This document shows, in pieces, positions 38,061 through 47,451 of a stretch of DNA of 64,000 nt. This DNA is from Labrys wisconsinensis (lineage in GTDB: Bacteria > Pseudomonadota > Alphaproteobacteria > Rhizobiales > Labraceae). The position numbers and the translations under genes were made by a program. Where the stretch lies: assembly GCF_030814995.1 (NCBI RefSeq), contig NZ_JAUSVX010000002.1, positions 496,001 to 560,000 on the forward strand, in the 5' to 3' direction. The first letter of the stretch is position 1, and the number at the start of each line of letters is the position of its first letter. The notes under the pieces were generated by a model. It saw only the letters and a list, made by a program, of their open reading frames with translations, was not told the DNA's origin and searched no databases.

Positions 38061-38123
38061 GGGCAAGCCGGCGCGCCTCGTGGGCAAGCCGGCGCGCCTC
38101 GTGGGCAAGCCGGTGCGCCTCAG
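38061..38123. repeat. 21-bp tandem repeat, three copies
   Basis: The unit GGGCAAGCCGGCGCGCCTCGT is repeated at 38061-38081 and 38082-38102, with a third copy at 38103-38123 diverging at its end. It lies between the DUF3422 start and the end of the Na/Pi-cotransporter gene; the third copy reaches into the last codon region of the latter. Likely slippage-derived; no function seen. Confidence 0.85.
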
Positions 38124-39781
38124 GCGACCGTCTTCTTCTTGCGCAGGCGCGAGGTGGAGAGCTCGCCGCCGGCCTCGAGGATCGGATAGGCCACTGTGGT
38201 GAGATGCGCGATGATGCGCTTGAGGTCGCGGATGATGTCCATGTGCAGCGAGCTGGTCTCGATCGAGGCGAGCGTGCCGGCGCGCAGCCGGGCGATATGA
38301 CTTTCGGCGGCGGAGCGCTCGAAGCTGCGGATGCGGTCCTTCACCTCGACCAGCCGCCGCGCCATCTCCACGTCCTGGGTCATGAACACCGTGATGGCCA
38401 GGCGCATCTGCTCGACCGTCTCGCGGTGCAGCGCCCGGATGTCGGACCAGCCCTCCTGCGAGAAATGCAGGCCCAGCCGCTGCTTCTTGGCGGCGAGCTC
38501 GAGCAGCGTCTTGTCCAGGATGTCGCCGACATGTTCCAGATTGGTGGTGAACAGGATGAGGTCGAAGGCCTTGCGGCTCATGTCCTCGTCGAGCGCGGTG
38601 CGGGTAAGGCGCGTCAGATAGAGCTTGATGCTCTCCTGCAGCTGGTCGACCCTGGTGTCGAGGCGGCTGATCTGCTTGCGCCTGACGTCGTCGGTCTCCT
38701 CGAAGGTGACGATGGCCTCGCGCAGCATCACCTCGACGATCTCGGCCAGGTGCATCACCTCACGGGAGGCGGCGACCAGGGCGACGGAGGGACGGTCGAA
38801 ATCGGCCTCGTCCAGCAGCGAGAGCTGCTTTTCGGCCACGGGTTCCTCCGGCTCCGGCATCAGGCGCGCCAGCAGGCCCGCGGTCGTGTCGACCAGCGGC
38901 AGGAAGGCGAGGGCGAGCACGAGGTTGAACGCCGTGTGGGTGTTCGCCACCTGGCGGGCCGGATCGGCGTCGATCGCGGCGATCACGGGCGCGATCCAGT
39001 CGATTGCCGGCAGCACGGCGATGGCGCCGATCAGCCGGGTGGCGAGGTTGCCCGCCAGCGCCCGGCGCACGTCGATCGGCGACCGCAGGGAAAGGCCGAG
39101 CGGCGCCAGGCCCGAACCGATATTGGCGCCGAGGGCGAGCACCATGGCCAGGTGCGTATCGATCACCCCTGCCCCGGCCAGCGACATGATCAGCAGGATG
39201 ATCGCCACGCTCGAATGCACCAGCCAGGCCAGGGCCGCGCCGATCACCAGGGCGAGCACGGGCTCGTCCGACAGCTGCTGGAAGACCAGCACCAGCACGT
39301 CGTTCGAGCGCAGCGGGCCGGCGACCTGGCCGACCAGCCCGAGCGACATGATCATCAGGCCGAGGCCGATGCCGACGCGCCCGACGTTCTGCACCACGGG
39401 CGAGCGGGCGAGCATGAAGGCGACCACGCCGAAGAGGATCAGCAGCGGCATCAGCGCGCTGACGTCGAAGGACAGGGCCTGGACCACCAGGGTCGTGCCG
39501 ATATTGGTGCCGAGCAGCACTGCCAGCGCCATGGCCAGGCTCAGGAAGCCGCGCTCCAGGAAGGACATCACCAGCAGTGTCGATCCGGTGGAGCTCTGCA
39601 GGGCCGTCGCCACTCCCGCCCCGGCGAGGCAGGCGCGGACCCGGTTCGCCGTGGCCCGGCCGATCACCCGCCGCAGCCGCTCGCCGAAGGCGCGCATGAT
39701 CCCGGTCTTCACCAGGCGCGTGGACCACAGGAGGAGCGCGATTCCGGCGAGAAGATCGAGCAGAAAGTGCTGTCCGGCCAT
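38120..39781 (-). CDS. Na/Pi cotransporter family protein with PhoU-like C-terminus
   Basis: 553 residues from the ATG at 39781 (in-frame ATG at 39823 gives 14 more residues outside the family). The membrane part holds the two inverted repeats of the NptA/type II Na-phosphate transporters: GVATALQSSTGSTLLVMSFL and ALAWLVHSSVAIILLIMSLA, with LGTNIGTTLVVQAL and ALGANIGSGLAPLG. The last 200 residues form a helical PhoU-like domain (TNLEHVGDILDKTLLELAAK). It probably moves phosphate with sodium, and the PhoU-like part may gate it. No pst genes nearby. Confidence 0.9.
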   Translation of the reverse strand: MAGQHFLLDLLAGIALLLWSTRLVKTGIMRAFGERLRRVIGRATANRVRACLAGAGVATALQSSTGSTLLVMSFLERGFLSLAMALAVLLGTNIGTTLVVQALSFDVSALMPLLILFGVVAFMLARSPVVQNVGRVGIGLGLMIMSLGLVGQVAGPLRSNDVLVLVFQQLSDEPVLALVIGAALAWLVHSSVAIILLIMSLAGAGVIDTHLAMVLALGANIGSGLAPLGLSLRSPIDVRRALAGNLATRLIGAIAVLPAIDWIAPVIAAIDADPARQVANTHTAFNLVLALAFLPLVDTTAGLLARLMPEPEEPVAEKQLSLLDEADFDRPSVALVAASREVMHLAEIVEVMLREAIVTFEETDDVRRKQISRLDTRVDQLQESIKLYLTRLTRTALDEDMSRKAFDLILFTTNLEHVGDILDKTLLELAAKKQRLGLHFSQEGWSDIRALHRETVEQMRLAITVFMTQDVEMARRLVEVKDRIRSFERSAAESHIARLRAGTLASIETSSLHMDIIRDLKRIIAHLTTVAYPILEAGGELSTSRLRKKKTVA

Positions 39782-39850
39782 GCCAAACACCCTTGCTATC
39801 TTTAGCCGGCTTCTATCGTACAACTCCTTGGAACTCTAGATGTTTCATTG

Positions 39851-40669
39851 TCACAATCCGTCGCCTGAGGACAAATCTCCGACGATTTCGAACCGCATGC
39901 CGTCATAGGCCGGCTCCACATGGGGCGGCAGCTGCGCCTTCAGCGTCGCATAGTCCATGTCGGTGTGCATATTCGTCAGGATCGCGCGTTTCGGACGCAG
40001 ACGTTCGATCCATTCCAGCGCCTCGGGCAGGGACCAGTGGCTCGGATGCGGTTGCGGGCGCAGAGCATCGACGACCCAGACGTCGAGCCCCCGCAACGCC
40101 TCCAGGCTCTCGTCGGGCAACCCGTTCACGTCGCTGGAATAGGCCATGCCGCCGATGCGGAAGCCGAGCGAGTCGATGTCGCCATGGTGCTGGCGGAAGG
40201 GGACGGCGCGCACCGTGCCTCCTGCCCCGGCGACGGCGACGGCGCCTTCGATGCGGTGCAGCGTCAGGATCGGCGGATATTGCGACCCCGGCGGCGTCTC
40301 GAAACAATAGGCGAAGCGGTGGCGCAGCAGCGTTCCCGTCCGCTCGTCGGCATGGACCGCGACCAGCCGGCGCTTGTAGATCGCCAGCACGCGGAGGTCG
40401 TCGATGCCGTGGGTGTGATCGGCATGCTCGTGGGTGTAGAGCACCCCGTCCACCCACTGGACCTCGGCGTCCAAGAGCTGGCTGCGAACGTCCGGCCCGG
40501 TGTCGACGAGCACGGTGGTGCGGCCCTGCGGCGCGATGTTCTCGACCAGCAGCGCGCAGCGGCGGCGGCGGTTGCGCGGCTCCTGCGGATCGCAGCTGCC
40601 CCAGCCATAGCCGACGCGCGGCACGCCGCCGGAGGAGCCGCAGCCGAGGATGGTGGCGATCAGCGCCAT
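39851..40669 (-). CDS. MBL-fold metallo-hydrolase (PhnP-like)
   Basis: 272 residues from the ATG at 40669. Metallo-beta-lactamase fold with the metal motif THEHADHTHG, additional ligands in RQHHGDIDS (His) and TNMHTDMDY, and the GCGSSGGVPRVGYGWGSCDP start typical of the PhnP/RNase Z-like subgroup present in this operon in many alphaproteobacteria. PhnP itself hydrolyses cyclic ribose phosphates, but no phn genes accompany this one. It follows tatD with 25 bases between, last gene of the dacC-tmk-holB-metG-tatD run. Confidence 0.9.
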   Translation of the reverse strand: MALIATILGCGSSGGVPRVGYGWGSCDPQEPRNRRRRCALLVENIAPQGRTTVLVDTGPDVRSQLLDAEVQWVDGVLYTHEHADHTHGIDDLRVLAIYKRRLVAVHADERTGTLLRHRFAYCFETPPGSQYPPILTLHRIEGAVAVAGAGGTVRAVPFRQHHGDIDSLGFRIGGMAYSSDVNGLPDESLEALRGLDVWVVDALRPQPHPSHWSLPEALEWIERLRPKRAILTNMHTDMDYATLKAQLPPHVEPAYDGMRFEIVGDLSSGDGL

Positions 40670-40694
40670 GGCGCGCCGCCCCACGCCCGGCCCG

Positions 40695-41495
40695 TCACGC
40701 CGCCACCTCGATCCCGGCCGGCCTCGGCATCCTGGCGAACAGCCGGAAGGCGTTGGCCGTGGTGATGCGGGCGATCTCGGCCTCGTCGACACCGATGGTC
40801 TCGGCCAGGACGCGGGCGGTGTTGACCACGTAGGCCGGCTCGTTGCGCTTGCCGCGCCAGGGCGCGGGCGCGAGATAGGGCGCGTCCGTCTCCACCAGCA
40901 GCCGCTCGGGCGGGATCTCGCGCGCGATCTCGCGCAGCTCCTCGGACTTCTTGAAGGTGAGGATGCCGGAAAAGGAGACGTAGAGGCCGAGCGCCACGCC
41001 GCGCCGGGCGAGCCCGGCGCCGGAGGAGAAGCAATGCAGGACGGCCGTGAAGGCCCCCTGCCCCATCTCGTCCTCGAGGATGTCGGCCACGTCCTCGTCC
41101 GCCTCGCGGGCGTGGATCACCAGCGGCAGGCCGGTGCGGCGCGCCGCGGCGATGTGCCGGCGGAAGCCGCGCGCCTGCACGTCGCGCGGGCTCTTGTCGT
41201 AGTGATAGTCGAGCCCCGCCTCGCCGATCGCCACGACCTTGGGATGGGCGGCCAGCGCCAGGATCTCGTCGAGGGTGACGTCGTCCTCCTCCGCCGCATG
41301 ATGGCAATGGGTGCCGACCGAGCCGTAGACGTCGTCATAGCGCTCGACCAGGGCACGGATCTGGTGGAAGCGGCGCACGCGCGTCGAGATGGTGATCATA
41401 CGGCCGATGCCGGCGGCACGGGCGCGCGCCACCACGGCGTCGACCTCCGGCGCGAAATCCGGAAAGTCGAGATGGCAATGGCTGTCGATCAGCAT
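40695..41495 (-). CDS. tatD: TatD-family deoxyribonuclease
   Basis: 266-residue TIM-barrel metal hydrolase acting as a 3'-5' DNase. Start at ATG 41495 (GAGG 8 bases upstream); the longer frame to 41555 would overlap metG. Metal motif SHCHLDFPDF at the N-terminus, then GEAGLDYHYD, VIHAREADEDV, and the C-terminal LLVETDAPYLAPAPWRGKRN. Found directly behind metG, an arrangement also known from Gram-positive bacteria and alphaproteobacteria. Despite its name it is not linked to the Tat export genes at 15683-17228. Confidence 0.94.
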   Translation of the reverse strand: MLIDSHCHLDFPDFAPEVDAVVARARAAGIGRMITISTRVRRFHQIRALVERYDDVYGSVGTHCHHAAEEDDVTLDEILALAAHPKVVAIGEAGLDYHYDKSPRDVQARGFRRHIAAARRTGLPLVIHAREADEDVADILEDEMGQGAFTAVLHCFSSGAGLARRGVALGLYVSFSGILTFKKSEELREIAREIPPERLLVETDAPYLAPAPWRGKRNEPAYVVNTARVLAETIGVDEAEIARITTANAFRLFARMPRPAGIEVAA

Positions 41496-41529
41496 GGCGC
41501 CGGCCTCGCAGCGGCGGAACCCGTCCGTG

Positions 41530-43083
41530 TCATGCCGGCTCCGCGGCCTCGACATAGCGCGGGAACACGCCCTTGGGCTCCGGCAGCTCGACGTCCGGCG
41601 ACAGCCGGCCCTCGGCGCCGAGATGGCTGAAGTCGCGCGCGTCCTCGGGCACGGCGAGGAGGTCGAGCAGCGCCGCGGCGGCCGTCGGCGTCACCGGCTG
41701 GGCCAGGATGGCGATCTGGCGCACCACCTCGATGGTGACGTAGAGCACCGTCTCCATGCGGGCCGGGTCGGTCTTCTTCAGCTTCCAGGGCTCCTCGGCG
41801 GCGAAATAGCGGTTGGCCTCGGCCACGACCGCCCACATGTCGGCGAGCATGGTGTGCAGCGCGAACTGGAACATGGCGTCGCGCGCCTTCCAGACGAGGG
41901 CGTCCGCGGCGGCCAGGAGCTCGGCGTCGGAGGGCAGCAGGTCGCCCGGGCTCGGGATCCGGCCATCGCAGTTCTTGGCGATCATCGACAGCGAGCGCTG
42001 GGCCAGGTTGCCGAGGTCGTTGGCCAGATCGGCATTGGTGCGGTTGACGATCGCCTCGTGCGAATAGTTGCCGTCCTGTCCGAACGGCACCTCGCGCAGG
42101 AAGAAATAGCGCAGCTGGTCGACCCCGTAGTGCTCGGCGAGCGTGAAGGGGTCGATGACGTTGCCGACCGACTTCGACATCTTCTCGCCGCGGTTGAACA
42201 GGAAGCCGTGGCCGAAGACGCGGCGCGGCAGCGGCAGGCCGGCCGACATCAGGAAGGCCGGCCAGTACACGGCGTGGAAGCGCACGATGTCCTTGCCGAT
42301 GATGTGGACATTGGCCGGCCAGAACCTGGCGCGTTCGGCGTTCTCGTCGGGAAAGCCGGTGGCGGTGAGGTAGTTGGTCAGCGCGTCGACCCAGACATAC
42401 ATCACATGCTTGGGCGCGCCCGGGACCGGGATGCCCCAGTCGAACGTGGTGCGGCTCATCGACAGGTCGCGCAGGCCCGACTTGACGAAGCTGACGATCT
42501 CGTTGCGCCGCTCCGCCGGCCCGATGAAGTCGGGATGGGCCTCGTAATGGGCGAGCAGCCGGTCGGCGAACTGGCCCAGGCGGAAGAAATAGCTCTCCTC
42601 CTCCACCCATTCCACCGGCGTGCCGGTCGGGGCGCGGCGCGAGCCGTCCTCGAGCACGGTCAGCTCCGTCTCGTCGTAATAGGCCTCGTCCCGCACCGAG
42701 TACCAGCCGGAATAGGTGGAGAGATAGATGTCCCCGGCCGCGACCATGCGCTCCCAGATCGCCTTGGACGCCTCGTGGTGGCGCGGCTCGGTGGTGCGGA
42801 TGAAGTCGTCGTTGGAGGCGTTGAGCGCCGTGGCCATGGCGCGGAACACTTCCGAATTGCGGTCCGCCAGCTCGCTGGCGGTCAGGCCTTCCTTGGCCGC
42901 CGTCTGCAGCATCTTCTGGCCGTGCTCGTCGGTGCCGGTGAGGAAGAACACGTCGTAGCCGTCCAGCCGGCGGAACCGGGCGATGGCGTCGGTGGCGATC
43001 AGCTCATAGGCATGGCCGATATGCGGGCGGCCGTTGGGGTAGGAGATCGCCGTGGTGATGAAATAGGTGTCTTGCTCGGACAT
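41530..43083 (-). CDS. metG: Methionyl-tRNA synthetase
   Basis: Class I synthetase, 517 residues, the short alphaproteobacterial type. HIGH motif in [17 protein letters not shown] in [11 protein letters not shown], and the [15 protein letters not shown] segment. Only one cysteine was seen (AKNCDGRI), so the zinc-knuckle found in E. coli-type enzymes is absent and the connective peptide must fold without zinc. The C-terminal tRNA-binding (EMAP-like) extension is also missing. It lies 24 bases after the holB stop. Confidence 0.96.
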   Translation of the reverse strand: MSEQDTYFITTAISYPNGRPHIGHAYELIATDAIARFRRLDGYDVFFLTGTDEHGQKMLQTAAKEGLTASELADRNSEVFRAMATALNASNDDFIRTTEPRHHEASKAIWERMVAAGDIYLSTYSGWYSVRDEAYYDETELTVLEDGSRRAPTGTPVEWVEEESYFFRLGQFADRLLAHYEAHPDFIGPAERRNEIVSFVKSGLRDLSMSRTTFDWGIPVPGAPKHVMYVWVDALTNYLTATGFPDENAERARFWPANVHIIGKDIVRFHAVYWPAFLMSAGLPLPRRVFGHGFLFNRGEKMSKSVGNVIDPFTLAEHYGVDQLRYFFLREVPFGQDGNYSHEAIVNRTNADLANDLGNLAQRSLSMIAKNCDGRIPSPGDLLPSDAELLAAADALVWKARDAMFQFALHTMLADMWAVVAEANRYFAAEEPWKLKKTDPARMETVLYVTIEVVRQIAILAQPVTPTAAAALLDLLAVPEDARDFSHLGAEGRLSPDVELPEPKGVFPRYVEAAEPA

Positions 43084-43107
43084 ATCGGAAGCACCTCCCG
43101 TCGGGTG

Positions 43108-44148
43108 TCAGGATCGTGACGCCCGAGCGAGCATGGAGAACGTGGAGAGGACGAACGGCTTGCGCTCGAGGTTGTAGACCTCCACGTCGCGTGCCGCATC
43201 GCGGGCTTTGTCCCATACCTCCGCCCAGCGTGCAAGGCGATGGGCCGGCGCGCCCTGCTCGACCGTCAGGCGCTCGTGCAGCCAGTCCTCCAGAAAGGCC
43301 AGCATCAGCTCGAAATTGGCGTCCCCGGCCTTGCCGGCGCAGCGGTCGGCGAGGGCGTGCACGGCGGCGACGTCGATGTCGGGCAGGCGCGCCAGCAGCG
43401 CCAGCAGCGCCTGGTGCAGCGCCACCCCCTCCCCCTCCGCCAGCACCAGCGTCCGGCGCACGCTGCCCTGGGCGATGCGCGCCGCGCCCTCCAGCGCCGG
43501 GCGCGGCAGGTCGGGCCGCGCCAGCGCCGCCGCCCGCACCGTGTCGTCCGCGCTCAACGCTTCCAACGTCAGCCGGCGGCAGCGCGAGCGGATGGTCGGC
43601 AGCAGCCGGCCGGGCTGGTGGGAGACGATCAGGAACAGGGCGCGGGCCGGCGGCTCCTCCAGCACCTTCAGCAAGGCGTTGGCGCCTGCGGCGTTGAAGT
43701 CGTCGGCGGCGTCGACGATGGCGATGCGCCAGCCCCCGCCTCCGGCCGTGGAGCCGAAGAAGGCGACGGCCTGCCTGACATCCTCGACCTTGATCACCGC
43801 ACCGAAGCTCTTGCGATCGTCGTTGAGGGTGCGGCGCAGCACCTTGAGGTCGACATGGGACTGGGAGGCGACCTGCCGCGCCGCCGGCACCTGCGGCGGC
43901 ACGGCGAGGTCGGTGCAATCCTGCGTCGTCGTCGGATCGGGATGGGTGAGGACGAACTTGGCCATGCGGTAGGCGAGCGTCGCCTTGCCGATGCCTTCCG
44001 GGCCGCCGAGGATCCAGGCATGGTGGATGCGGCCCGAGCGGTAGGCCTCGAGCAGTGCCCGCTCGGCCGCGTCGTGCCCGATCAGGGCGGCGGTCTCGCG
44101 CGGATGCGGCGTATCGTCGAGGCGGTCGATTTCGGGCGTGTCGCTCAA
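43108..44148 (-). CDS. holB: DNA polymerase III delta-prime subunit
   Basis: Clamp-loader subunit, 346 residues. AAA+ P-loop GGPEGIGKATLAYR, Walker B-like IVDAADDFN, NALLKVLEEPP and the SRC finger in RSRCRRLTLEA. The start is a TTG at 44148 with GAGG 9 bases upstream; no ATG/GTG is nearer that keeps the HPRETAALIGHDAAE segment. It follows tmk with 12 bases between; tmk-holB linkage is widespread in bacteria and supports the assignment. Confidence 0.94.
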   Translation of the reverse strand: MSDTPEIDRLDDTPHPRETAALIGHDAAERALLEAYRSGRIHHAWILGGPEGIGKATLAYRMAKFVLTHPDPTTTQDCTDLAVPPQVPAARQVASQSHVDLKVLRRTLNDDRKSFGAVIKVEDVRQAVAFFGSTAGGGGWRIAIVDAADDFNAAGANALLKVLEEPPARALFLIVSHQPGRLLPTIRSRCRRLTLEALSADDTVRAAALARPDLPRPALEGAARIAQGSVRRTLVLAEGEGVALHQALLALLARLPDIDVAAVHALADRCAGKAGDANFELMLAFLEDWLHERLTVEQGAPAHRLARWAEVWDKARDAARDVEVYNLERKPFVLSTFSMLARASRS

Positions 44149-44160
44149 CGCGGGCGATCC

Positions 44161-44841
44161 TCAGCTCGGCAGGGCCAGCCGCTCGGTTACGACACGCAGC
44201 ACCTCCCCCGCAACAGCCTCGACGTCGCGCGCGGCATCCACCACGGCGCAGCGCGCCGGTTCCGCCTCGGCGATGGCGAGGAAGGCCTGGCGCAGGCGCT
44301 CGTGAAACGCCAGCCCCTCGCTCTCGAAACGGTCGGCGGCCCCGCCGCGCGCCCTGGCACGCTTCAATCCCTCAACGGCTGGCAGGTCGAGGATCAGGGT
44401 GAGATCCGGCCTGGTGTCGGCGACGACGACGCGCTCCAGCGTTCGGATCATCTCCGGCGCGATGTTGCCGAGCACGCCCTGATAGGCTCTCGTCGAATCG
44501 ACGAAGCGGTCGCACAGCACCCATTGACCGCGCGCCAGCGCCGGCCGGATGGTCTGCGAGAGATGGTCGTCGCGCGCGGCGAAGAACAGCACCGTCTCGG
44601 CAAAGGGGCCATAGGGCTTGGCCCCGCCGGAGAGCAGCACCTCGCGCAGGGCCTCGGCGCCGGGAGAGCCACCCGGCTCGCGCGTCATCGCCAGCTCGAT
44701 GCCCCGCCCGCGCAGCGATTCGGCGAGGCGCCGGATCTGCGTCGACTTGCCGGCCCCCTCCCCGCCCTCGAAGGTGATGAAACGCCCGCGCGGCCCACCG
44801 TCCGCCCTCGCCTGCCCCGCGCTCACGCCAGCTCCCGTCAC
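44161..44841 (-). CDS. tmk: Thymidylate kinase
   Basis: Phosphorylates dTMP to dTDP. 226 residues. P-loop [18 protein letters not shown], the DR-x motif [13 protein letters not shown], and the LID region with [17 protein letters not shown]. The start is GTG at 44841, overlapping the stop of the dacC-like gene by 4 bases (GTGA), so its translation is probably coupled to the upstream gene. About 18 extra residues precede the P-loop. Confidence 0.95.
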   Translation of the reverse strand: MTGAGVSAGQARADGGPRGRFITFEGGEGAGKSTQIRRLAESLRGRGIELAMTREPGGSPGAEALREVLLSGGAKPYGPFAETVLFFAARDDHLSQTIRPALARGQWVLCDRFVDSTRAYQGVLGNIAPEMIRTLERVVVADTRPDLTLILDLPAVEGLKRARARGGAADRFESEGLAFHERLRQAFLAIAEAEPARCAVVDAARDVEAVAGEVLRVVTERLALPS

Positions 44842-46064
44842 GATCGTTCCGCCCGGCCGCGGACCAGCCCCACGCCGAATTCATAAAGCGCATCGAGCGC
44901 CCGTTTGCCCAGCCCGCCCACGGGGACGTCCGCGCCGGCCCTGACCGGGATCTCCAGCGCGACGATGCCTTCGCGCAGCACCTGCAGGCGCCCCACCGCA
45001 TCGCCGCGCCGCACCGGCGCGGGCAGCGGCCCATCATAGACGATGCGCGCCTGGAGCTGGTCCTTGCTGTCGGTGCGCACCGGCAGCCTTACCGGACCGT
45101 CGGCGACGAGCGGCACCGTCCAGCTGGTGCCCCCGAAGACGCTGGCCTCGCCGATGGTCTCGCCCGCGGCGAACATTTCCTTCGGCTCGAAGGACTTGAA
45201 GCCCCATTCGAGGATACGTGCCGCCTCGTCCGCCCGCTCCTTGACGCTCTTGAGCCCGTGCACGACCAGGACGAGGCGGCGGCCGTCGCGCATGGCCGAG
45301 GCGGCAAGGCCGAAGCCGGCGCTGTCGGAGGCGCCGGTGGCGCCGCCGTCCGTGCCGGCGACCGCCGTGAGCAGCGGGTTGCGGTTGAGCTGGCGGATCC
45401 GGTTCCAGGTGAATTCCTTCTCGCCGTAGACGGCGTAGATCTGCGGATGATGATCGACCAGATACTGCACCAGCACGGCAAGGTCCCGCGCGGTGGTGTG
45501 CTGGTCGGGATCGGCGAAGCCGGTGACGTTGCTGAAATGGGTGTGCGTCATGCCGATCGCGGCGGCGAGCGCGTTCATGCGCACGACGAACGCATCCTCG
45601 GAGCCGGCGATGCCCTCGGCCATGATCAGGCAGGCGTCGTTCGCCGCCTGCACCATGGCGCCGCGCAGGAGGTCGGCGACGCGGATCCGGCTTTTCAGCG
45701 CGGCGAACATGGTGGCGCTGCGCGAGGGCGCGCCGCCCTTGCGCCAGGCCTGCTCCGACACGGGATACTCGGTGTCGAGGCTGGTCTCGCCCTTGGCCAG
45801 GGCTTCGGCCACGACAGCCACGGTCATCATCTTGGCCATGGCCGCCGGCTCGACCGGCCGGTCGACGTTCCTGCCCAGCAGCAGCATGCCCGAGGAGGCA
45901 TCGAGCAGCAGCGCCACCGGGGCGCTGGTCTCGAACGGCTCGGCCCGCGCCGCGGAGGCCGCGACGAGCGCCAGACAGATCAGGACGAGTGTCCGAAACA
46001 CGATGCCGAGCCGCCGATCGAACGCACACAGCGAGAAATGGTCATTCCAAGTCCCGAATTCCAT
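44838..46064 (-). CDS. D-alanyl-D-alanine carboxypeptidase homolog without catalytic residues
   Basis: 408-residue PBP5/DacC-type protein (peptidase S11). A signal peptide ([16 protein letters not shown]) precedes the domain; GTG at 46001 is an alternative start. The fold is fully recognisable, with a C-terminal PBP5 beta domain (about 300-390) and terminal amphipathic helix. All three active-site motifs are changed: SxxK reads A75-M-A-K78, SxN reads A140-A-N142, and KTG reads A242-T-G244, each with alanine in place of the key Ser, Ser or Lys. The open frame is intact and of normal length. Transpeptidase/carboxypeptidase activity is not expected. First gene of the tmk-holB-metG-tatD-MBL run and coupled to tmk. 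Confidence 0.9.
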   Translation of the reverse strand: MEFGTWNDHFSLCAFDRRLGIVFRTLVLICLALVAASAARAEPFETSAPVALLLDASSGMLLLGRNVDRPVEPAAMAKMMTVAVVAEALAKGETSLDTEYPVSEQAWRKGGAPSRSATMFAALKSRIRVADLLRGAMVQAANDACLIMAEGIAGSEDAFVVRMNALAAAIGMTHTHFSNVTGFADPDQHTTARDLAVLVQYLVDHHPQIYAVYGEKEFTWNRIRQLNRNPLLTAVAGTDGGATGASDSAGFGLAASAMRDGRRLVLVVHGLKSVKERADEAARILEWGFKSFEPKEMFAAGETIGEASVFGGTSWTVPLVADGPVRLPVRTDSKDQLQARIVYDGPLPAPVRRGDAVGRLQVLREGIVALEIPVRAGADVPVGGLGKRALDALYEFGVGLVRGRAERS

Positions 46065-46182
46065 GCCATCATCGGCCGGGAGTGTTGCGAAACCGCAAAG
46101 CCGCAGCCGAGCTGCAAAATATGGTGCGCGCGCGCCGCTGCCCCTTCACGGCCGACGCGGGAGAGGCTACCCAGGCCTCACC

Positions 46183-47352
46183 ATGGCCGACACCTCCACC
46201 ACTGCAATCCTGATCGTCGGGGCCGGGCCGGCGGGGCTCGCGACCGCCCTGACGCTGGCGGCGCGCGGCACGGCGGCGACGCTGGTCGGGCCGGCGGGCG
46301 ATCCCGGCGACACCCGCACCACTGCCCTTCTGGACGGCAGCGTCTCGGCGCTGCGGCAGGCCGGCGCCTGGGAGGCGGCGAGCACCCATGCCGCGCCGCT
46401 GCGGGTGATGGCGATCGTCGATGCCACGAGCCGGCTGATGCGGGCCCCGCCCGTCTCCTTCGCCGCCGCGGAGATCGGCCTCGACGCCTTCGGCTGGAAC
46501 ATCGCCAATGCTGATCTCGTCGCCGCGCTCGAGGCGACGGCGGCGGCCGAGCCGCGCATCGCGCGCGCGCGACAGCGCGTGGTCTCTGTCGCGATCGATG
46601 CGTCTGCGGTGCATCTGCGGCTCGAGGACGGCAGCGTGCTGAGCGGGGCGCTGGCGGTGGCGGCGGACGGCCGTCGCTCGCCGCTGCGCGAGGCTGCCGG
46701 CATCGCGGTCGCGCAATGGCGCTATCCCCAGGCGGCCCTCGCCCTCAATGTCGAGCACACCCGCCGGCATCGCGACGTCTCGACGGAGTTCCACACCGAG
46801 ACCGGTCCCTTCACCCTGGTGCCCCTGCCGGGCGATCGCTCGAGCCTGGTCTGGGTGATGGCCTCGGCCGAGGCGGAACGGCGTGCGGCGCTGACCGACG
46901 CGGCGCTGGCCGAGGAGATCGAGCGCCAGAGCCACTCCCTGCTCGGCAAGATCCGGATCGCCGGGCGGCGCTCGGTCTGGCCGATGGCGGGCCTGGCGGC
47001 GACGCGCCTCGCGGGCGAGCGCGTCGCGCTGGTCGGCGAGGCGGCGCATGTCTTCCCGCCGATCGGGGCCCAGGGCTTCAACCTGACGATGCGCGACATC
47101 GTCGCGCTGGCTGACGCCGCGGCCCATGCACCGGACCCGGGCGCGACCGAGGTGCTCGACGCCTATGCCGCGGCGCGGCGGCTGGACGTCGCCGCGCGCA
47201 CCGCCACCGTCGACCTGCTCAATCGCTCGCTGCTCTCCGGCTTCCTGCCGCTGCAGGGCGCGCGCGGGCTCGGCCTGCACCTGCTCGACCGCGTCGGGCC
47301 GCTGCGGCGCCTGGCGATGCGCCAGGGCCTCGCGACCCGCCTCGGTTCTTGA
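46183..47352 (+). CDS. UbiH/UbiF-family FAD-dependent monooxygenase
   Basis: 389-residue flavoprotein hydroxylase from the ATG at 46183. FAD motif ILIVGAGPAGLATALTLAA, an Arg-containing TRTTALLDGSV segment, AADGRRSPLREAAGI (DG motif), and the second FAD motif VGEAAHVFPPIGAQGFNL. This is the ubiquinone-ring hydroxylase family, and it likely acts in aerobic ubiquinone synthesis, though the exact ring position cannot be told. Divergent from the dacC-like gene with 118 bases between. An inverted repeat follows the stop. Confidence 0.88.
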   Translation: MADTSTTAILIVGAGPAGLATALTLAARGTAATLVGPAGDPGDTRTTALLDGSVSALRQAGAWEAASTHAAPLRVMAIVDATSRLMRAPPVSFAAAEIGLDAFGWNIANADLVAALEATAAAEPRIARARQRVVSVAIDASAVHLRLEDGSVLSGALAVAADGRRSPLREAAGIAVAQWRYPQAALALNVEHTRRHRDVSTEFHTETGPFTLVPLPGDRSSLVWVMASAEAERRAALTDAALAEEIERQSHSLLGKIRIAGRRSVWPMAGLAATRLAGERVALVGEAAHVFPPIGAQGFNLTMRDIVALADAAAHAPDPGATEVLDAYAAARRLDVAARTATVDLLNRSLLSGFLPLQGARGLGLHLLDRVGPLRRLAMRQGLATRLGS

Positions 47353-47390
47353 CGCGGCCGCCGCCCTCCGATACGCGCCATTCCAAGTTG

Positions 47391-47417
47391 GAGCAAAGCG
47401 GTGAACCCGCTTTGCTC
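47391..47417 (+). terminator. Hairpin of the GAGCAAAGCGG type after the UbiH-like gene
   Basis: GAGCAAAGCGG (47391-47401) pairs perfectly with CCGCTTTGCTC (47407-47417) around TGAAC. It lies 38 bases after the monooxygenase stop and before the acyltransferase start at 47452. It has no T-tail. The same GAGCAAAG/CTTTGCTC core forms the second hairpin at 34490-34530, suggesting a dispersed repeat family. Confidence 0.7.
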
Positions 47418-47451
47418 GGGCGTCGGCGCGGCCGGCGATCGAGGAAAAAGC

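Noticed and set aside
38061-38123. Possible CRISPR array
   Set aside because: Units are directly adjacent with no spacers and only three copies; it is a simple tandem repeat.
40695-41495. Link between tatD and the Tat export genes
   Set aside because: This TatD lies behind metG about 24 kb from tatABC and belongs to the DNase family; the shared name is historical.
45493-46182. Upstream extension of the UbiH-like frame over the dacC-like gene
   Set aside because: The frame is open to 45493, but this part is antisense to the dacC-like gene and only codons from 46183 encode family sequence.
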